From NCBI GenBank assembly GCA_002690045.1, contig NZDE01000011.1, positions 214,582-278,581 on the forward strand: a stretch of 64,000 nt of DNA, read 5' to 3'. A model generated the notes under the pieces. That model was not told where the DNA came from. It did not search any database and saw only the letters and a list, made by a program, of their open reading frames with translations. Shown piece after piece: positions 17,025-27,235 of the stretch (its first letter is position 1; every line of letters begins with the position of its first letter). The position numbers were made by a program, and so were the translations under genes. This stretch comes from Alphaproteobacteria bacterium (GTDB lineage: Bacteria > Pseudomonadota > Alphaproteobacteria > Micavibrionales > Micavibrionaceae).

Positions 17025-18257
17025 ATGAGTGATATTGATTACAACGCCTTTTTTGAACAAAAAGTCAGCGAATTAAAAGACGAAGGCCGTTACCGCGTAT
17101 TCATGACGATGGAGCGCATCGTTGGCAAGTTCCCACACGCCGTATGGCATACAGAAAACGGCGAAGAAAAAGACGTTACAATTTGGTGCAGCAATGATTA
17201 TCTAGGTATGGGGCACCATCCAAAAGTCATCAAAGCTGTGCAGGACGCCGCAGCACATTCAGGCGCAGGCGCAGGCGGAACACGTAATATTTCAGGCACA
17301 ACCATTTACCACACACAAGTCGAAGAATCCTTAAAAGACCTTCATAATAAAGAAGCCGCCCTTGTTTTTTCATCTGGCTATGTCGCCAATGAAGGTGCGC
17401 TTAGTACACTTGCAAAGCTCTTACCAGGCTGTATTGTTTTTTCTGATTCCCTAAACCATGCGTCGATGATCCACGGTATTAAATCTTCACGTTGTGCAAA
17501 ATATGTGTATCAACATAATGACCTAGAGCATCTTGAAAAGCTGCTTAGCGAAGCACCGAAAGATGCGCCTAAGGTTATCGCATTTGAATCTGTTTATTCT
17601 ATGGATGGTGACATCGCCCCTATTGAAGAGATTTGTGATATTGCTGATAAATACAATGCCATGACTTACCTTGATGAAGTTCATGCCGTTGGTATTTATG
17701 GTCCACGCGGCGGCGGCGTTGCCGAAGAACGCGGCCTGATGGATCGCATCGATATTATTGAAGGCACCTTTGGTAAAGCTTACGGCTTAATGGGCGGTTT
17801 TATTACAGGTAAAGCGAGCGTGATTGACGCCATTCGCTCTTACGCATCAGGTTTTATCTTCACTACATCCCTGCCGCCTGCCGTTCTTGCCGGTGCGCTT
17901 GCAAGTATCGAACATTTAAAAACATCCCGTTTAGAGCGCGAACGTCAAAAGCGTAACGTCGCCTATATGAAAGAGCTGTTTGAAAAGGCCGAACTTCCTT
18001 ATATGAAGGGTGACAGCCATATTGTCCCGCTCGTTGTTGGTGATGCCAAATGCTGTAAACAAGTTACAGATATTCTTATCAATCAATTCGGCCTGTACGT
18101 TCAGCCTATCAATTATCCGACTGTCCCTAAAGGGACTGAGCGCCTACGCCTAACAGCCACCGCAGCACATAGCATTGAAGACATTGAACGCTTAACAAAT
18201 GTTTTGGAAGATATGTGGCGCAACACGCATATGTTTGCCTATGCTTCTGCGGCATAA
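17025..18257 (+). CDS. hemA: 5-Aminolevulinate synthase
   Basis: HemA condenses glycine and succinyl-CoA to 5-aminolevulinate, the first step of haem synthesis in alphaproteobacteria. The 410-residue PLP enzyme has [13 protein letters not shown] near 54-66, [13 protein letters not shown] near 80-92, the PLP-contacting [10 protein letters not shown] near 217-226 and the lysine Lys251 in [11 protein letters not shown]. The length and start, [14 protein letters not shown], are usual for the family. It is transcribed alone. PLP links it to the nearby pdxH. A bidirectional hairpin terminator follows. Confidence 0.97.
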   Translation: MSDIDYNAFFEQKVSELKDEGRYRVFMTMERIVGKFPHAVWHTENGEEKDVTIWCSNDYLGMGHHPKVIKAVQDAAAHSGAGAGGTRNISGTTIYHTQVEESLKDLHNKEAALVFSSGYVANEGALSTLAKLLPGCIVFSDSLNHASMIHGIKSSRCAKYVYQHNDLEHLEKLLSEAPKDAPKVIAFESVYSMDGDIAPIEEICDIADKYNAMTYLDEVHAVGIYGPRGGGVAEERGLMDRIDIIEGTFGKAYGLMGGFITGKASVIDAIRSYASGFIFTTSLPPAVLAGALASIEHLKTSRLERERQKRNVAYMKELFEKAELPYMKGDSHIVPLVVGDAKCCKQVTDILINQFGLYVQPINYPTVPKGTERLRLTATAAHSIEDIERLTNVLEDMWRNTHMFAYASAA

Positions 18258-18269
18258 ATGAAGGTATAA

Positions 18270-18298
18270 AAAAGCATTCAAAACCGAATGCTTTTTTA
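18270..18298. terminator. Bidirectional terminator after hemA
   Basis: A 9-bp stem (18271-18279 with 18286-18294) carries A-run and T-run flanks and lies between the convergent hemA and 18324-18851 genes. Confidence 0.85.
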
Positions 18299-18323
18299 AA
18301 TTATTCTTATTTCTACTTTAGCC

Positions 18324-18851
18324 TTATGCTGGCTCAAAACGTATAACGCGCGTTGATGCTTCTTGTTTATCATCTACCGTTTTTGTCAGGAAACGTTCCG
18401 TGTCAATACAGAAGCTGTTTGCAGATTCAGTGAAAATATCATCGTCTCGTAGAACCCAGTAATATTCTGGCCCTTCGAATGTATTTACGCCTGCTTTAGT
18501 GAAGCTGCCCTTAAATTCACCAGCATCACGGTTCGCAGCAATCACTTTCTTTATCGCCGTATAGTTTGGCAGCACCCATTCACCGTTATATTGACCGTTT
18601 TTATACGCGCCATAAAGTGCCTCTTCAGAGGCAACGTCCAAACCATTATGCCCTAAGAAGTTATCCAACATACCAACGAAACCGACAGCATCGGCAAATT
18701 CATATTGCATAGGCTTGTTTTCACAGCCTATAAACTCGCCTGGCGCTGCAAAAACATTAAATTCCTGTGATAAACCGTAGTTCTTAAAGATAGGCGCGCG
18801 GCCCATATAAACGCCCTTGCCCTCAACCATTTCACCAAGATTATAAGTCAT
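18324..18851 (-). CDS. Conserved-looking 175-residue protein, DUF1566-like C-terminal half
   Basis: Not firmly recognised. The protein starts MTYNLGEMVEGKGVYMGR with no signal peptide. The C-terminal half, with YNGEWVLPNYTAIKKV near 88-103, EYYWVLRDDD near 130-139 and a closing TRVIRFEPA, follows the pattern of DUF1566/Lcl-type C-lectin-like modules (GWxLPTxxEL, YWSS, FVRPV). That suggests a small beta-rich ligand-binding fold. It has its own promoter-like sequence with TTGACA on the minus strand and a terminator shared with hemA. The function is unknown. Confidence 0.7.
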   Translation of the reverse strand: MTYNLGEMVEGKGVYMGRAPIFKNYGLSQEFNVFAAPGEFIGCENKPMQYEFADAVGFVGMLDNFLGHNGLDVASEEALYGAYKNGQYNGEWVLPNYTAIKKVIAANRDAGEFKGSFTKAGVNTFEGPEYYWVLRDDDIFTESANSFCIDTERFLTKTVDDKQEASTRVIRFEPA

Positions 18852-18884
18852 AGTTTTACCCTGTAATTATATTTAATTACATTT

Positions 18885-18914
18885 TTTATAATCAATAGAA
18901 ACATAATATGTCAA
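18885..18914 (-). promoter_or_regulatory. Sigma70-like promoter for 18324-18851
   Basis: On the minus strand TTGACA (18909-18914) and TATAAA (18885-18890) are 18 bases apart, about 35 bases upstream of the ATG. Confidence 0.55.
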
Positions 18915-18923
18915 GAAAAACAC

Positions 18924-19733
18924 TTAGAACAGCATTTTTAATGCTATGAGCATCATAAATACGGCGAAAAATTTCTTTAGTTTTTTTGCATCCATTTTAT
19001 GCGTTAGCTTTGCACCAATTTTTGCCGTGAACACACTTAGTGCGATAATTGATGCGACTGCGACATAATTAACATAGCCTATGCTATATGGCGTTAACAC
19101 ATCACCATTGCCATTAACATCATTTAACAAAAACACTAAACTGCCCGAAACAGCAACGCATACCCCTAATGCAGATGCCGTGGCAATCGCGCGATTAATC
19201 GCCAAGCCCTGCTGCACCATAAACGGTACATTCAGTGTTGCCCCACCAATCCCCATCAATGCAGAAACCACGCCTGAGAACAGACCGAATGCCGCAGCTA
19301 AAATCTTATTTACATCAACATGTTCTTGCACAATTTTGGCGCCAGATTTGAACATAAGAAATGCCATGACGAGCAAGATACCACCAAAAATACGTTTCAG
19401 CACATCACCTGGCAAAGCAATTGCAGATAAACCACCAAAGACAGCGCCAATAACAATGCCAATCAACAATAATTTAAACCACGTAAAATCAACTGCCTTA
19501 TGCTTATAATGCGTATAGGATGACACAAAGCCTGTCGGCACAATCGTCAGCAATGATGTTGCCACAGCCGCCTGCATAGCGGCATCGCCATAATAGCCCA
19601 TATTTGTGAAAACGTAATAAAGCACCGGCACAATGATCGCGCCACCACCAATACCAAATAGCCCCGCAGCAAACCCCGCCAGCGCACCTAATGGCAGAGA
19701 TATAGCAATAAGCAGCAAAAAATCTGGAAGCAT
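18924..19733 (-). CDS. TauE/SafE-family membrane exporter
   Basis: The 269-residue protein has about eight hydrophobic segments and the two Gly-rich repeats of the TauE/SafE (DUF81) family: GFAAGLFGIGGGAIIVPVL near 21-39 and a second near 153-172 with SGVVSALMGIGGATLNVPFM. Members export sulfite, sulfoacetate or other small organosulfur anions across the inner membrane. The substrate cannot be told here. It starts one base after the stop of the adenosine kinase gene, so the two are translationally coupled or cotranscribed. Confidence 0.88.
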   Translation of the reverse strand: MLPDFLLLIAISLPLGALAGFAAGLFGIGGGAIIVPVLYYVFTNMGYYGDAAMQAAVATSLLTIVPTGFVSSYTHYKHKAVDFTWFKLLLIGIVIGAVFGGLSAIALPGDVLKRIFGGILLVMAFLMFKSGAKIVQEHVDVNKILAAAFGLFSGVVSALMGIGGATLNVPFMVQQGLAINRAIATASALGVCVAVSGSLVFLLNDVNGNGDVLTPYSIGYVNYVAVASIIALSVFTAKIGAKLTHKMDAKKLKKFFAVFMMLIALKMLF

Positions 19734-19734
19734 A

Positions 19735-20745
19735 CTATGATGCCTTTTTTAATCCTTCAACAAAGTTTTTAAGGTCTTTATCTGTACGTGGGCCCATTTG
19801 TGAAATGATTTCGGTCGCAAGAAGTGATCCAAGGTCGCCACATGCTTTTAGGTCATAGCCGTTTGTGTAGCCATATAGGAAGCCGCCAGCATAGGCATCA
19901 CCTGCGCCCGTTGTATCTTTTAGCTCGCTTGGTTCAATAGCATCAATTTTGATTGTTTGGTTACCGCTAATGATTACCGAGCCTTTAGGGCCACGTGTAA
20001 GCGCAACAAGTTTACATTTAGAGCGGACAATTTCCTGTGCCTCTTCAAATGTTTCTGTTTGGTAGAGCGCCATAATTTCTTGCTCATTGGCGAAAACAAT
20101 ATCAACGTGATGGTCAACAAGGTCTTGGAAATCTTCACGATGGCGTTCAACACAGAACGGATCAGATAGGCTAAGCGCAACTTCACGTCCATTCGCGCGG
20201 GCTATTTCAGACACGCGACGGTAACCGTCTTTCGCAGCTTCTTTATCAAACAGATAACCTTCCATGTAAGAAACTTTCGCCGCAGAAACGACATTTTCTT
20301 GAACATCCTCAGCCTCAAATTCCGCAGCAGCACCCAAATAAGTATTCATTGTACGCTGAGCATCTGGCGTAACGAGAATAAAACAGCGTCCCGTTGGATG
20401 ATTGTTTTTTAAGCGTGGCGTAGAGAAATGAACGCCTGTAGCTTTTAAGTCATGGGCAAACACATCACCGAGCTGATCTTCTGCGACCTTACCAATAAAG
20501 GCGGCCTCTGCCCCCAAGCCCGCAACAATCGCAATTGTATTCGCCGCTGAGCCACCAGACATTTCAGTCGCCTGACCAATATCACCATATAGCTGCTCAG
20601 CACGTTCGGTATCAATAAGGGTCATCGCCCCCTTCATCATGCCGTATTTTTCATTTTGTTCGGCAATAAATTCATCGCTTGCATGTGTCAAAACATCAAC
20701 AATAGCGTTGCCCACACCTAAAACATCAAACTTAGTACTGGTCAT
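19735..20745 (-). CDS. Adenosine kinase-like PfkB kinase
   Basis: The 336-residue protein belongs to the PfkB group that includes alphaproteobacterial adenosine kinases: GVGNAIVDVL near 10-19, MSGGSAANTIAIVAGLG near 62-78, GRCFILVTPDAQRTMNTYLGA near 118-138, and the catalytic DTTGAGDAYAGGFLYG near 284-299. It probably makes AMP from adenosine and ATP, complementing the adenosine deaminase at the left end. A sugar kinase role cannot be ruled out. It is the first gene of a two-gene unit with the TauE-like exporter. Confidence 0.85.
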   Translation of the reverse strand: MTSTKFDVLGVGNAIVDVLTHASDEFIAEQNEKYGMMKGAMTLIDTERAEQLYGDIGQATEMSGGSAANTIAIVAGLGAEAAFIGKVAEDQLGDVFAHDLKATGVHFSTPRLKNNHPTGRCFILVTPDAQRTMNTYLGAAAEFEAEDVQENVVSAAKVSYMEGYLFDKEAAKDGYRRVSEIARANGREVALSLSDPFCVERHREDFQDLVDHHVDIVFANEQEIMALYQTETFEEAQEIVRSKCKLVALTRGPKGSVIISGNQTIKIDAIEPSELKDTTGAGDAYAGGFLYGYTNGYDLKACGDLGSLLATEIISQMGPRTDKDLKNFVEGLKKAS

Positions 20746-20910
20746 AGCTCTTCCATCTTTTTATAAGATCAGATGGTTTAGTAGCATAGAAGATAAACAA
20801 ACGCTATATTTTTGACTATAAATCCACTTAAAATCACGTTATAATTTAATTTCCCGCAATACGGTTTATTCCGTCTCGCCCAAAACATACCCAACTTACC
20901 GATATTCACT

Positions 20911-21720
20911 ATGGAATTTTTTAAAGACGTTAAACGCGCAACAGCAAAAACCAATACGTATATCAACGATAATGGCGCCAGCCTTATCGACCTTTTGCTT
21001 TTATTGGTGACGCCGCTTGTCGCAATTGATGTTTTACGCCAGTTTTTTGACCCCGCTGGTTATGTTTGGGTTGCAATGAGCTTTTTATACATATGTGTAT
21101 TTATGCTCATCCCAACATTATGGCTTAGAAGCACAGTAGAAAGCGAAGATCCTGAGCGTGACTTTATATCATATCTAGGTAGTTCAAAGACATATATGAC
21201 AAACCTTATTTTAATCCTGATTACCATTATATTCATCAAAATCCCCGAAATTGCGGATATGATTGATAAGGCCTTACTTGATACGAGCGGCGTTGTATTT
21301 GCACACACCACATTAGTGACTTTTGTTATTTTTTCTTTGGCATGCCTACGTTTAAGCTTCCTTATTCCGCTCTATAATAGCGGTTTAAACTTGACCTATA
21401 GCCAAGCCCTTCATGCCACACGCGGCAAAGCGGCAACTTTGGCGGCAACAATCATATCATCAGCTTTCCCTTTAATCTTATTTACTGTGATATACGCATT
21501 TTTCATTACGCCATGGTTGGTTGAAAATGTCTTCGACAACATATCCCGCAATATGATAACGATGATATTGATTGCGCCAGCCAAATACCTTGCCGCGCCA
21601 TTAATCATGATCTACAGCTTCACGGCGCTCGCCTATCACTACGCTAATTACGCGAAGCAATATTTAGTCATGCACAAAGACGGCACAAAAGCGCCGCCTA
21701 AGAAAAAAGATATGCATTAA
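20911..21720 (+). CDS. Orphan polytopic membrane protein
   Basis: Not recognised. The 269-residue protein has an N-terminal soluble start [15 protein letters not shown] and then about six hydrophobic segments, near residues 26-46, 50-68, 88-108, 128-150, 175-200 and 210-235. The tail is basic ([12 protein letters not shown]). [16 protein letters not shown] stretch near 164-178 sits between the fourth and fifth segments. It is probably an inner-membrane protein. It overlaps the convergent uvrB by four bases. A TATAAT-like element lies near 20840, but no good -35 is at the usual distance. Confidence 0.75.
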   Translation: MEFFKDVKRATAKTNTYINDNGASLIDLLLLLVTPLVAIDVLRQFFDPAGYVWVAMSFLYICVFMLIPTLWLRSTVESEDPERDFISYLGSSKTYMTNLILILITIIFIKIPEIADMIDKALLDTSGVVFAHTTLVTFVIFSLACLRLSFLIPLYNSGLNLTYSQALHATRGKAATLAATIISSAFPLILFTVIYAFFITPWLVENVFDNISRNMITMILIAPAKYLAAPLIMIYSFTALAYHYANYAKQYLVMHKDGTKAPPKKKDMH

Positions 21721-23786
21721 AGTGATAACGCCACAGTCTCTAAACGCTTAATTTCATCACGAATTTTTGCAGCCTCTTCAAATTCCAAATCAGCGGCCGC
21801 TTTACGCATATCTTTTTCAAGCTTTTCGATATGCGTCTTCATTTTATCTGGATGAGATACAAGTTGAAGATCGTCTTTAATCTTCTTGATATCTCGGCCT
21901 TTTTTAGATTTTCCTGATTGTTCGCTTGAGCCAAAGACATCTTCAAGAATATCGCTTACATCCTTAATCACGGTCTTCGGTGTAATGCCATTCTCAGTGT
22001 TATAGAGCATTTGTTTCTGACGGCGGCGGTCGGTTTCTTCGATGGCGGCTTTCATACTATCCGTTTCACGGTCAGCGTAGAGAATAACTTTCGCATCTGC
22101 ATTACGTGCCGCGCGCCCAATGGTCTGGATTAACGAAGTGCGACTACGTAAATAGCCCTCCTTATCCGCATCAAGAATACACACGCGCATACATTCAGGA
22201 ATATCCAGCCCCTCACGTAGCAAGTTAATGCCGACAAGAATATCAAACACACCAAGGCGCAAATCACGGATAATCTCAATACGTTCAATCGTGTCAGTAT
22301 CCGAATGCATGTAACGGACTTTAAGGCCGTTTTCATTTAAATATTCACTAAGGTCTTCCGCCATTTTCTTGGTCAGTGTTGTCACCAAGACACGCCCGCC
22401 CTGCGTAATAATATCGCGGCACTCTTTCATCAAATCATCGACTTGGTTTTCTGTCGGGCGAATTTCAACCGGCGGGTCAATTAGGCCCGTTGGGCGCACG
22501 ACCTGTTCGACAAATTCGTTATTGGTCTGTTCCATTTCCCATGGGCCGGGCGTTGCCGATACAAATACGGTTTGTGGGCGCAAATTATTCCATTCTTCAA
22601 ACTTTAACGGACGGTTATCCATGCAGCTTGGTAGACGGAAACCATACTCCGCCAAGGTCGATTTACGTGAACGGTCGCCATTAAACATCGCACGCAGCTG
22701 CGGGATCATGCCGTGGCTTTCATCAACGAATAGCAATGCATCATCGGGCAAATATTCAAATAAAGTCGGCGGCGCTTCACCAGAATTACGCCCCGTTAGA
22801 TAACGCGAGTAATTCTCAATCCCTTGACACATATTGGTGGCTTCGAGCATTTCAAGATCAAATTTCGTGCGTTGATCCAGACGTTGCGCTTCTAGCAATT
22901 TTCCTTCTTTTTCAAACCACTCTAAACGGTCTTTAAGTTCACGCTTTATGCCTTGGATGGCCTGCTGAATTGTTGGCCCCGGCGTAATATAGTGTGAATT
23001 CGCGTAGACACGTACAGCAGACATTTTATTAAATTTCTGCCCCGTTAGCGGGTCAAATTCAGTAATATCCTCGATCTCATCACCAAAGAAGGAAAAACGC
23101 CATGCACGGTCTTCGGTGTGGACGGGGAATAATTCAACAACATCGCCGCGCACGCGGAATGTCCCACGCTGAAAGGCAATGTCATTGCGTGTGTATTGCA
23201 GTTCAATGAGTTTTTTGATGAAGGCATCACGATCCATTTCCGTTTCAGGAGAAATGTCTAACGTCATGGCCTGATAATCTTCTTTAGATCCGATACCGTA
23301 TATACAGGACACGGAAGCCACGATAATCAAGTCCCTCCGCTCAAAAAGTGAGCGCGTTGCCGCGTGGCGCAAGCGATCGATCTGGTCATTAATGGATGCA
23401 TCTTTTTCAATATAGGTATCACTGCGCGCGACATAGGCCTCTGGCTGATAATAATCGTAATAGGATACAAAATATTCAACAGCATTATCTGGAAAGAAGC
23501 TACGCATTTCGCCGTAAAGCTGCGCCGCCAAAGTCTTATTCGGTGCGAGGATCAATGCTGGGCGCTGCAAATCTTCAATCACATGCGCCATGGTAAAGGT
23601 CTTACCCGTCCCTGTGGCTCCCAATAAAACTTGATCCGTAAGACCTGCATTTAGGCCTTCTGTTAACTGTTTGATTGCTTCGGGCTGATCACCCGCGGGG
23701 GTGAATTTGGCATGTACTTTAAACGGGCGAGATTGCTCGACCGGCGCCTTACTTTCATTGTCTTTTAATTGCTGCGCGTTATCCAT
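21717..23786 (-). CDS. uvrB: Excinuclease ABC subunit UvrB
   Basis: UvrB is the damage-verifying helicase-like subunit of nucleotide excision repair. The 689-residue protein has Walker A GATGTGKT at residues 56-63, the beta-hairpin region [12 protein letters not shown] near 107-118, [10 protein letters not shown] (motif II), the later helicase motifs [13 protein letters not shown] and QTIGRAARN, and a C-terminal UVR domain ([24 protein letters not shown]) for UvrC contact. An N-terminal extension of about 20 residues is a little longer than usual. It is transcribed alone. Confidence 0.97.
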   Translation of the reverse strand: MDNAQQLKDNESKAPVEQSRPFKVHAKFTPAGDQPEAIKQLTEGLNAGLTDQVLLGATGTGKTFTMAHVIEDLQRPALILAPNKTLAAQLYGEMRSFFPDNAVEYFVSYYDYYQPEAYVARSDTYIEKDASINDQIDRLRHAATRSLFERRDLIIVASVSCIYGIGSKEDYQAMTLDISPETEMDRDAFIKKLIELQYTRNDIAFQRGTFRVRGDVVELFPVHTEDRAWRFSFFGDEIEDITEFDPLTGQKFNKMSAVRVYANSHYITPGPTIQQAIQGIKRELKDRLEWFEKEGKLLEAQRLDQRTKFDLEMLEATNMCQGIENYSRYLTGRNSGEAPPTLFEYLPDDALLFVDESHGMIPQLRAMFNGDRSRKSTLAEYGFRLPSCMDNRPLKFEEWNNLRPQTVFVSATPGPWEMEQTNNEFVEQVVRPTGLIDPPVEIRPTENQVDDLMKECRDIITQGGRVLVTTLTKKMAEDLSEYLNENGLKVRYMHSDTDTIERIEIIRDLRLGVFDILVGINLLREGLDIPECMRVCILDADKEGYLRSRTSLIQTIGRAARNADAKVILYADRETDSMKAAIEETDRRRQKQMLYNTENGITPKTVIKDVSDILEDVFGSSEQSGKSKKGRDIKKIKDDLQLVSHPDKMKTHIEKLEKDMRKAAADLEFEEAAKIRDEIKRLETVALSL

Positions 23787-23829
23787 GCCATTTATATAGA
23801 TGGATTCCTGCCAAAAGCCAAAGGTAAAG

Positions 23830-24903
23830 TTACATTATTAACGCACGTTTAGGGATATCCGAGACAAGTTTCGCACCGATCTTTGCACCGTTTTCGCCAT
23901 GCAATTCATTCAGCATGCTAATCACATCAGCACCGACTAATGGATCATGCACATTTTCAACAAACTTATCTTTTTCTTTGGTGAGCGTACGACATAGAAC
24001 AACATCTTGACGTTGCCCCGCTTTATCAAATACGGACACAAGCTCACCCATCATTACACCGCCATCTTTAAGCTTAACTGTTTTTACATCTGACACATTA
24101 ATATTTTTAAGCGTTAACTGCGCATAGAAACCATCTTCTTCTGTCAACGCTTTGGCGATATTCACAAGTGATGCTTTTGCCTTATCATCACCAGATGCAT
24201 GCGCATTAAATAGGCCTGAAAGGCCATCTAACTTACTTGTCAAACTAGCATTAAACCCTGCAACATATTGCGGAAAAGCTTTCTGAACAAGCCTGTGAAG
24301 TTTATTAATGTTTTGGGTTGCATCCACAGGCTCAATACGCATCAGCGCATCACCAATGTTGCTAATATCCGTGTCATATAACTTCACTTTTGGACTATCT
24401 TCACCATCATATATAATTGACAACAGTTCCGTCAATTTAACACCAACATCATCTGGCGTACCTGACAATGCCAAAGTGACCAAGTCATATGTAGTTGCCT
24501 CGGCATCCAATCCTGCCGCAACACGATCACAGACGATATGGGCGCAGCTTTTATATATATCCACTGGCTCACCTAAACCATAATACATACCTTTGATCGC
24601 TTTCCCCAAAGGCGCATCGACGCATGCATAAGGTTTTATATCCATATTGATCAAAAGCGCGGCATCATATGCCTTGAAAACATCATCTGCAACCAAACTT
24701 TGCAGCACCGAAATATATTCCTCGCCATATGTTTTTATAAACTCCTCGTGTTCCGGCCTATCCGTACCAATCAGAAAATTTTTGTTTAGATACATATCAA
24801 TGTAGAAATCAACGAAGGTAGGCTTGGCTGATTTTCTTATATTCGCAAAGCCAGATTTATATTTATCCCAGATTTTGTCTGCTTTAGATTTAAAAAGTTT
24901 CAT
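23830..24903 (-). CDS. Orphan cytosolic protein, second gene of an orphan pair
   Basis: Not recognised. Starting at the ATG at 24903 ([18 protein letters not shown]), the protein has 357 residues; a longer reading frame would run back into the preceding gene. It is mostly helical, with a last third of mixed character ([19 protein letters not shown] and a [16 protein letters not shown] strand pattern). No signal peptide or membrane segment is seen. It begins 12 bases after the stop of 24915-26021, in the same operon, and both proteins open with a short basic K-rich stretch containing a Trp. Confidence 0.75.
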   Translation of the reverse strand: MKLFKSKADKIWDKYKSGFANIRKSAKPTFVDFYIDMYLNKNFLIGTDRPEHEEFIKTYGEEYISVLQSLVADDVFKAYDAALLINMDIKPYACVDAPLGKAIKGMYYGLGEPVDIYKSCAHIVCDRVAAGLDAEATTYDLVTLALSGTPDDVGVKLTELLSIIYDGEDSPKVKLYDTDISNIGDALMRIEPVDATQNINKLHRLVQKAFPQYVAGFNASLTSKLDGLSGLFNAHASGDDKAKASLVNIAKALTEEDGFYAQLTLKNINVSDVKTVKLKDGGVMMGELVSVFDKAGQRQDVVLCRTLTKEKDKFVENVHDPLVGADVISMLNELHGENGAKIGAKLVSDIPKRALIM

Positions 24904-24914
24904 GTTGTTTACGC

Positions 24915-26021
24915 CTATTTTATTAAGCCATGCGTCAAACGCTGTGTACGAATATTTTGGTTTAGTTTTTTGTATATTTCTGCGCCTGCTGCGCCATATT
25001 CCTCTTGGAGCTCTTGATCCAGTCTGGCGGCGCACAGCGCTTCATCATAATGCGCTTTTAAATTTACTTCAGTTTCATCGCTGTCATCGGTTTTATGGCG
25101 AACTACGTGTGGAACTCGCTCAACAAACACAAAATTCTGTTCATCACCCTCTGCCTGTATATTCGGCAATGTCACCATTACGCTGATTAAATCCTGCTTA
25201 TGTTCATTAAAGTCCCGTACAAACACAGGCTCACTACACTTAATATTTAGCATCCCTTCGACTATACCGCTATCGCATAACAGTTTCACACGACGCGCCA
25301 GCGCTATGCGCTGTTCCATGTCCAATTCATTTGCATCTGCGGCTTGTGCATCCAAATCTTTAGCAATAATATTTTTAGTATCATGCGCCCCCACATTAAA
25401 GCAGCGCACTAATTTAAGAACATCCTCCGTATATTTAGCGCCATCCCTATCCAATATGTCTTTTATCATGGGGATAGCCTGATCTGGTAAATCCTGCGGA
25501 TATTCTTCAAATAAATTTATAGCCCCCTTTATGCCATCATTATCATTAGAATTTTTTATGCGCTGAAATGTGCCTAGTATCAGGTCTTCTTTATACGCCG
25601 AGAATATACCATTCGGCATTAAATCATCCCCCTGATCTAACCTGAAAAGACGACCAACATAGCCATAATAATCATCGTAGAATCTTGCACGCTTTTGCGC
25701 CAACATTTCAGCCACATCACAATAATCTTGCGCATGAATTTTCAACAAATCGGCATCCGTAATCTCATCTGGGTTCACACAGCACCAAACAAGTTCTTTT
25801 AACCAGCCATATGTACTGTCAGGGTCAGCCGCGTCCATATTCGTACGTATAAGGTCAAAGAACATTAAGCCATATTCACGTAAGAACTTTGTTTTATTTT
25901 CAACGCTCAGCTCGTGATACGCTTTATTCGTCCAGTCAAAGCCACCCTTTTTCTGGAACTTTTCTGATATTTTCTTTAGCGTATTCCACGCTTTTTCTTC
26001 TTTTGATTTTCTTGTAAACAT
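24915..26021 (-). CDS. Orphan cytosolic protein, first gene of an orphan pair
   Basis: Not recognised. The preferred ATG at 26021 gives 368 residues starting MFTRKSKEEKAWNTLKKISE; a TTG four codons upstream is possible. The protein is helical and acidic in the middle, with a likely beta section near 270-320 (LNIKCSEPVFVRDF, LISVMVTLPNI, NFVFVERVPHVV). Its N-terminal K/W-rich opening resembles that of the following gene, and the overall size and helical-then-beta order are alike, so distant paralogy is possible. A promoter-like element and a frameshifted short ORF lie directly upstream. Confidence 0.75.
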   Translation of the reverse strand: MFTRKSKEEKAWNTLKKISEKFQKKGGFDWTNKAYHELSVENKTKFLREYGLMFFDLIRTNMDAADPDSTYGWLKELVWCCVNPDEITDADLLKIHAQDYCDVAEMLAQKRARFYDDYYGYVGRLFRLDQGDDLMPNGIFSAYKEDLILGTFQRIKNSNDNDGIKGAINLFEEYPQDLPDQAIPMIKDILDRDGAKYTEDVLKLVRCFNVGAHDTKNIIAKDLDAQAADANELDMEQRIALARRVKLLCDSGIVEGMLNIKCSEPVFVRDFNEHKQDLISVMVTLPNIQAEGDEQNFVFVERVPHVVRHKTDDSDETEVNLKAHYDEALCAARLDQELQEEYGAAGAEIYKKLNQNIRTQRLTHGLIK

Positions 26022-26034
26022 TTTCTCGCACAAT

Positions 26035-26161
26035 CTACTTAATTATAACATTCCACCTTGAACCAGAATCTGTATAGGCTAAGATCTCTTTATAGTATTT
26101 ATCTGCATCTGCTTGCAGTTGTTCTTCAGTTTTTTTTCAACCACGCCATATTACACACCAT
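26035..26161 (-). pseudogene. Frameshifted short ORF upstream of the orphan pair
   Basis: From an ATG at 26161 the frame reads MVCNMAWLKK and then hits a stop after a run of eight As. Dropping one A from that run would join it to an open frame that continues TEEQLQADADKYYKEILAYT and ends NVIIK at a TAG (26035-26037), about 42 residues in all. Codon use in the second half looks normal. A sequencing or assembly error, a phase-variable homopolymer, or a true pseudogene are all possible. A strong promoter-like element ends about 15 bases upstream of the ATG. Confidence 0.45.
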
Positions 26162-26175
26162 TTTAAATTTGCTGT

Positions 26176-26204
26176 AGCATATAGAACGCTTCGGCAAAAG
26201 TCAA
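26176..26204 (-). promoter_or_regulatory. Sigma70-like promoter for the orphan operon
   Basis: On the minus strand TTGACT (26199-26204) and TATGCT (26176-26181) are separated by 17 bases, with transcription expected to start near 26169, just before the frameshifted ORF. The remaining bases 26205-26357 hold no gene I can support. Confidence 0.6.
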
Positions 26205-26357
26205 CGATTATGTAAAAGGCATACCTGGTGATTGTACCCATAATTAATTCAAATGAACTTATGGCTTTGTGAAGTTTTGCGTGGTCTTTTTTTATAATTT
26301 CATACCCAACCCCGATAGATGTTATTTTCTAGCACGGATCTACAGAATTATTGAGCA

Positions 26358-27143
26358 CTATGTCAACACATCAAGTGTTGTTTGAAGGTTTATTGGACAA
26401 TAAGATAAGACCTCTAAACGGCGGTCCTCAAACACATTGTAATCATCACCCGTACTATGCGCCTCACACCACTCCGCGATAGTCTCATCGCGCTGAATAA
26501 GCAGCTCTTTAATAACGGGAAGAAAAGCCTTCATACAATTCGACACCCATAAATTAACTGGCCAGCTTGGTTGAGCATGGTCAACTTCAAAACGTTCTGC
26601 CATGGCGATGACGTCTTCAGCCTTATACCAAATCTCACCAGTTACCCAGCGGTTGGTGGTAAATAGGCCAGTGATATTCCCCGCTTTATCCATAGCAATG
26701 CCAATAATATGGCATGTATGTTTTTTAGGATCATCCTGTGCAGCATCATAATCAAGCGCGGCGTAAGGCTTTTCATTTTCTAACATACCAGACTTACGCA
26801 AGAATGTATGGAAATGCCCGTGTTCACCATCATGGCGCTGCGTTGCGGATTGATCATTCGCTTCAGGGTGGGCGTGATAATAAAACTGTGATGCCGTGTT
26901 GCCATCCAACACATCTTTGGGCGGCACATGTTTCCAAAACTCAAAACGGTCTGTGAAGCGCAAAATTTCAGTGACGATGCTATGTTTGGTGTTAGATAAT
27001 ACACGCTGCGCTTCGTTCATCATCATCAATGAATCGAGCATAGCTTCTTTTTCATCTGACGGCAGGTCAGACAAAATAGCCTCAAAATCGACCTCGATCG
27101 ACATTTTGTCATTTAACGTTAAATTCTTCTGCGCTTGCTGCAT
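26358..27143 (-). CDS. Conserved hypothetical with His-rich EHGHFHTFLR core
   Basis: The 261-residue soluble protein has a helical N-terminus, then FEFWKHVPPKDVLDGNT near 71-87, SQFYYHAHPE near 88-97 and GEHGHFHTFLR near 107-117, followed by a beta-like region with CHIIGIAMDKAGNITGLFTTN near 144-164 and a C-terminal helical part. The YYHAH and EHGHFH cluster suggests a metal site. I believe it matches a conserved proteobacterial family (DUF6969 from memory, not verified). It lies downstream of the EHPC-repeat gene on the same strand, but a terminator-like hairpin separates them. No catalytic role is known to me. Confidence 0.7.
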   Translation of the reverse strand: MQQAQKNLTLNDKMSIEVDFEAILSDLPSDEKEAMLDSLMMMNEAQRVLSNTKHSIVTEILRFTDRFEFWKHVPPKDVLDGNTASQFYYHAHPEANDQSATQRHDGEHGHFHTFLRKSGMLENEKPYAALDYDAAQDDPKKHTCHIIGIAMDKAGNITGLFTTNRWVTGEIWYKAEDVIAMAERFEVDHAQPSWPVNLWVSNCMKAFLPVIKELLIQRDETIAEWCEAHSTGDDYNVFEDRRLEVLSYCPINLQTTLDVLT

Positions 27144-27159
27144 CGGTATAATTTCAAAA

Positions 27160-27190
27160 ATAAAAAAGGGACAAATTATGCCCCTTTTCT
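27160..27190 (-). terminator. Terminator after the EHPC-repeat gene
   Basis: Read on the minus strand, a stem AAAAGGG/CCCTTTT (27182-27188 with 27164-27170) is followed by a T-rich tract. Confidence 0.65.
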
Positions 27191-27235
27191 AAAACAAAAG
27201 CGCTATAGAGTAAACTATAGAGCTTCATAATTTTC

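Noticed and set aside
26162-26340. A longer frame upstream of the TGA that joins the tail of the frameshifted ORF in the same phase
   Set aside because: It runs through the best promoter in the region, lacks a start with a ribosome site, and its codon use is poor; the short ATG frame fits the promoter better.
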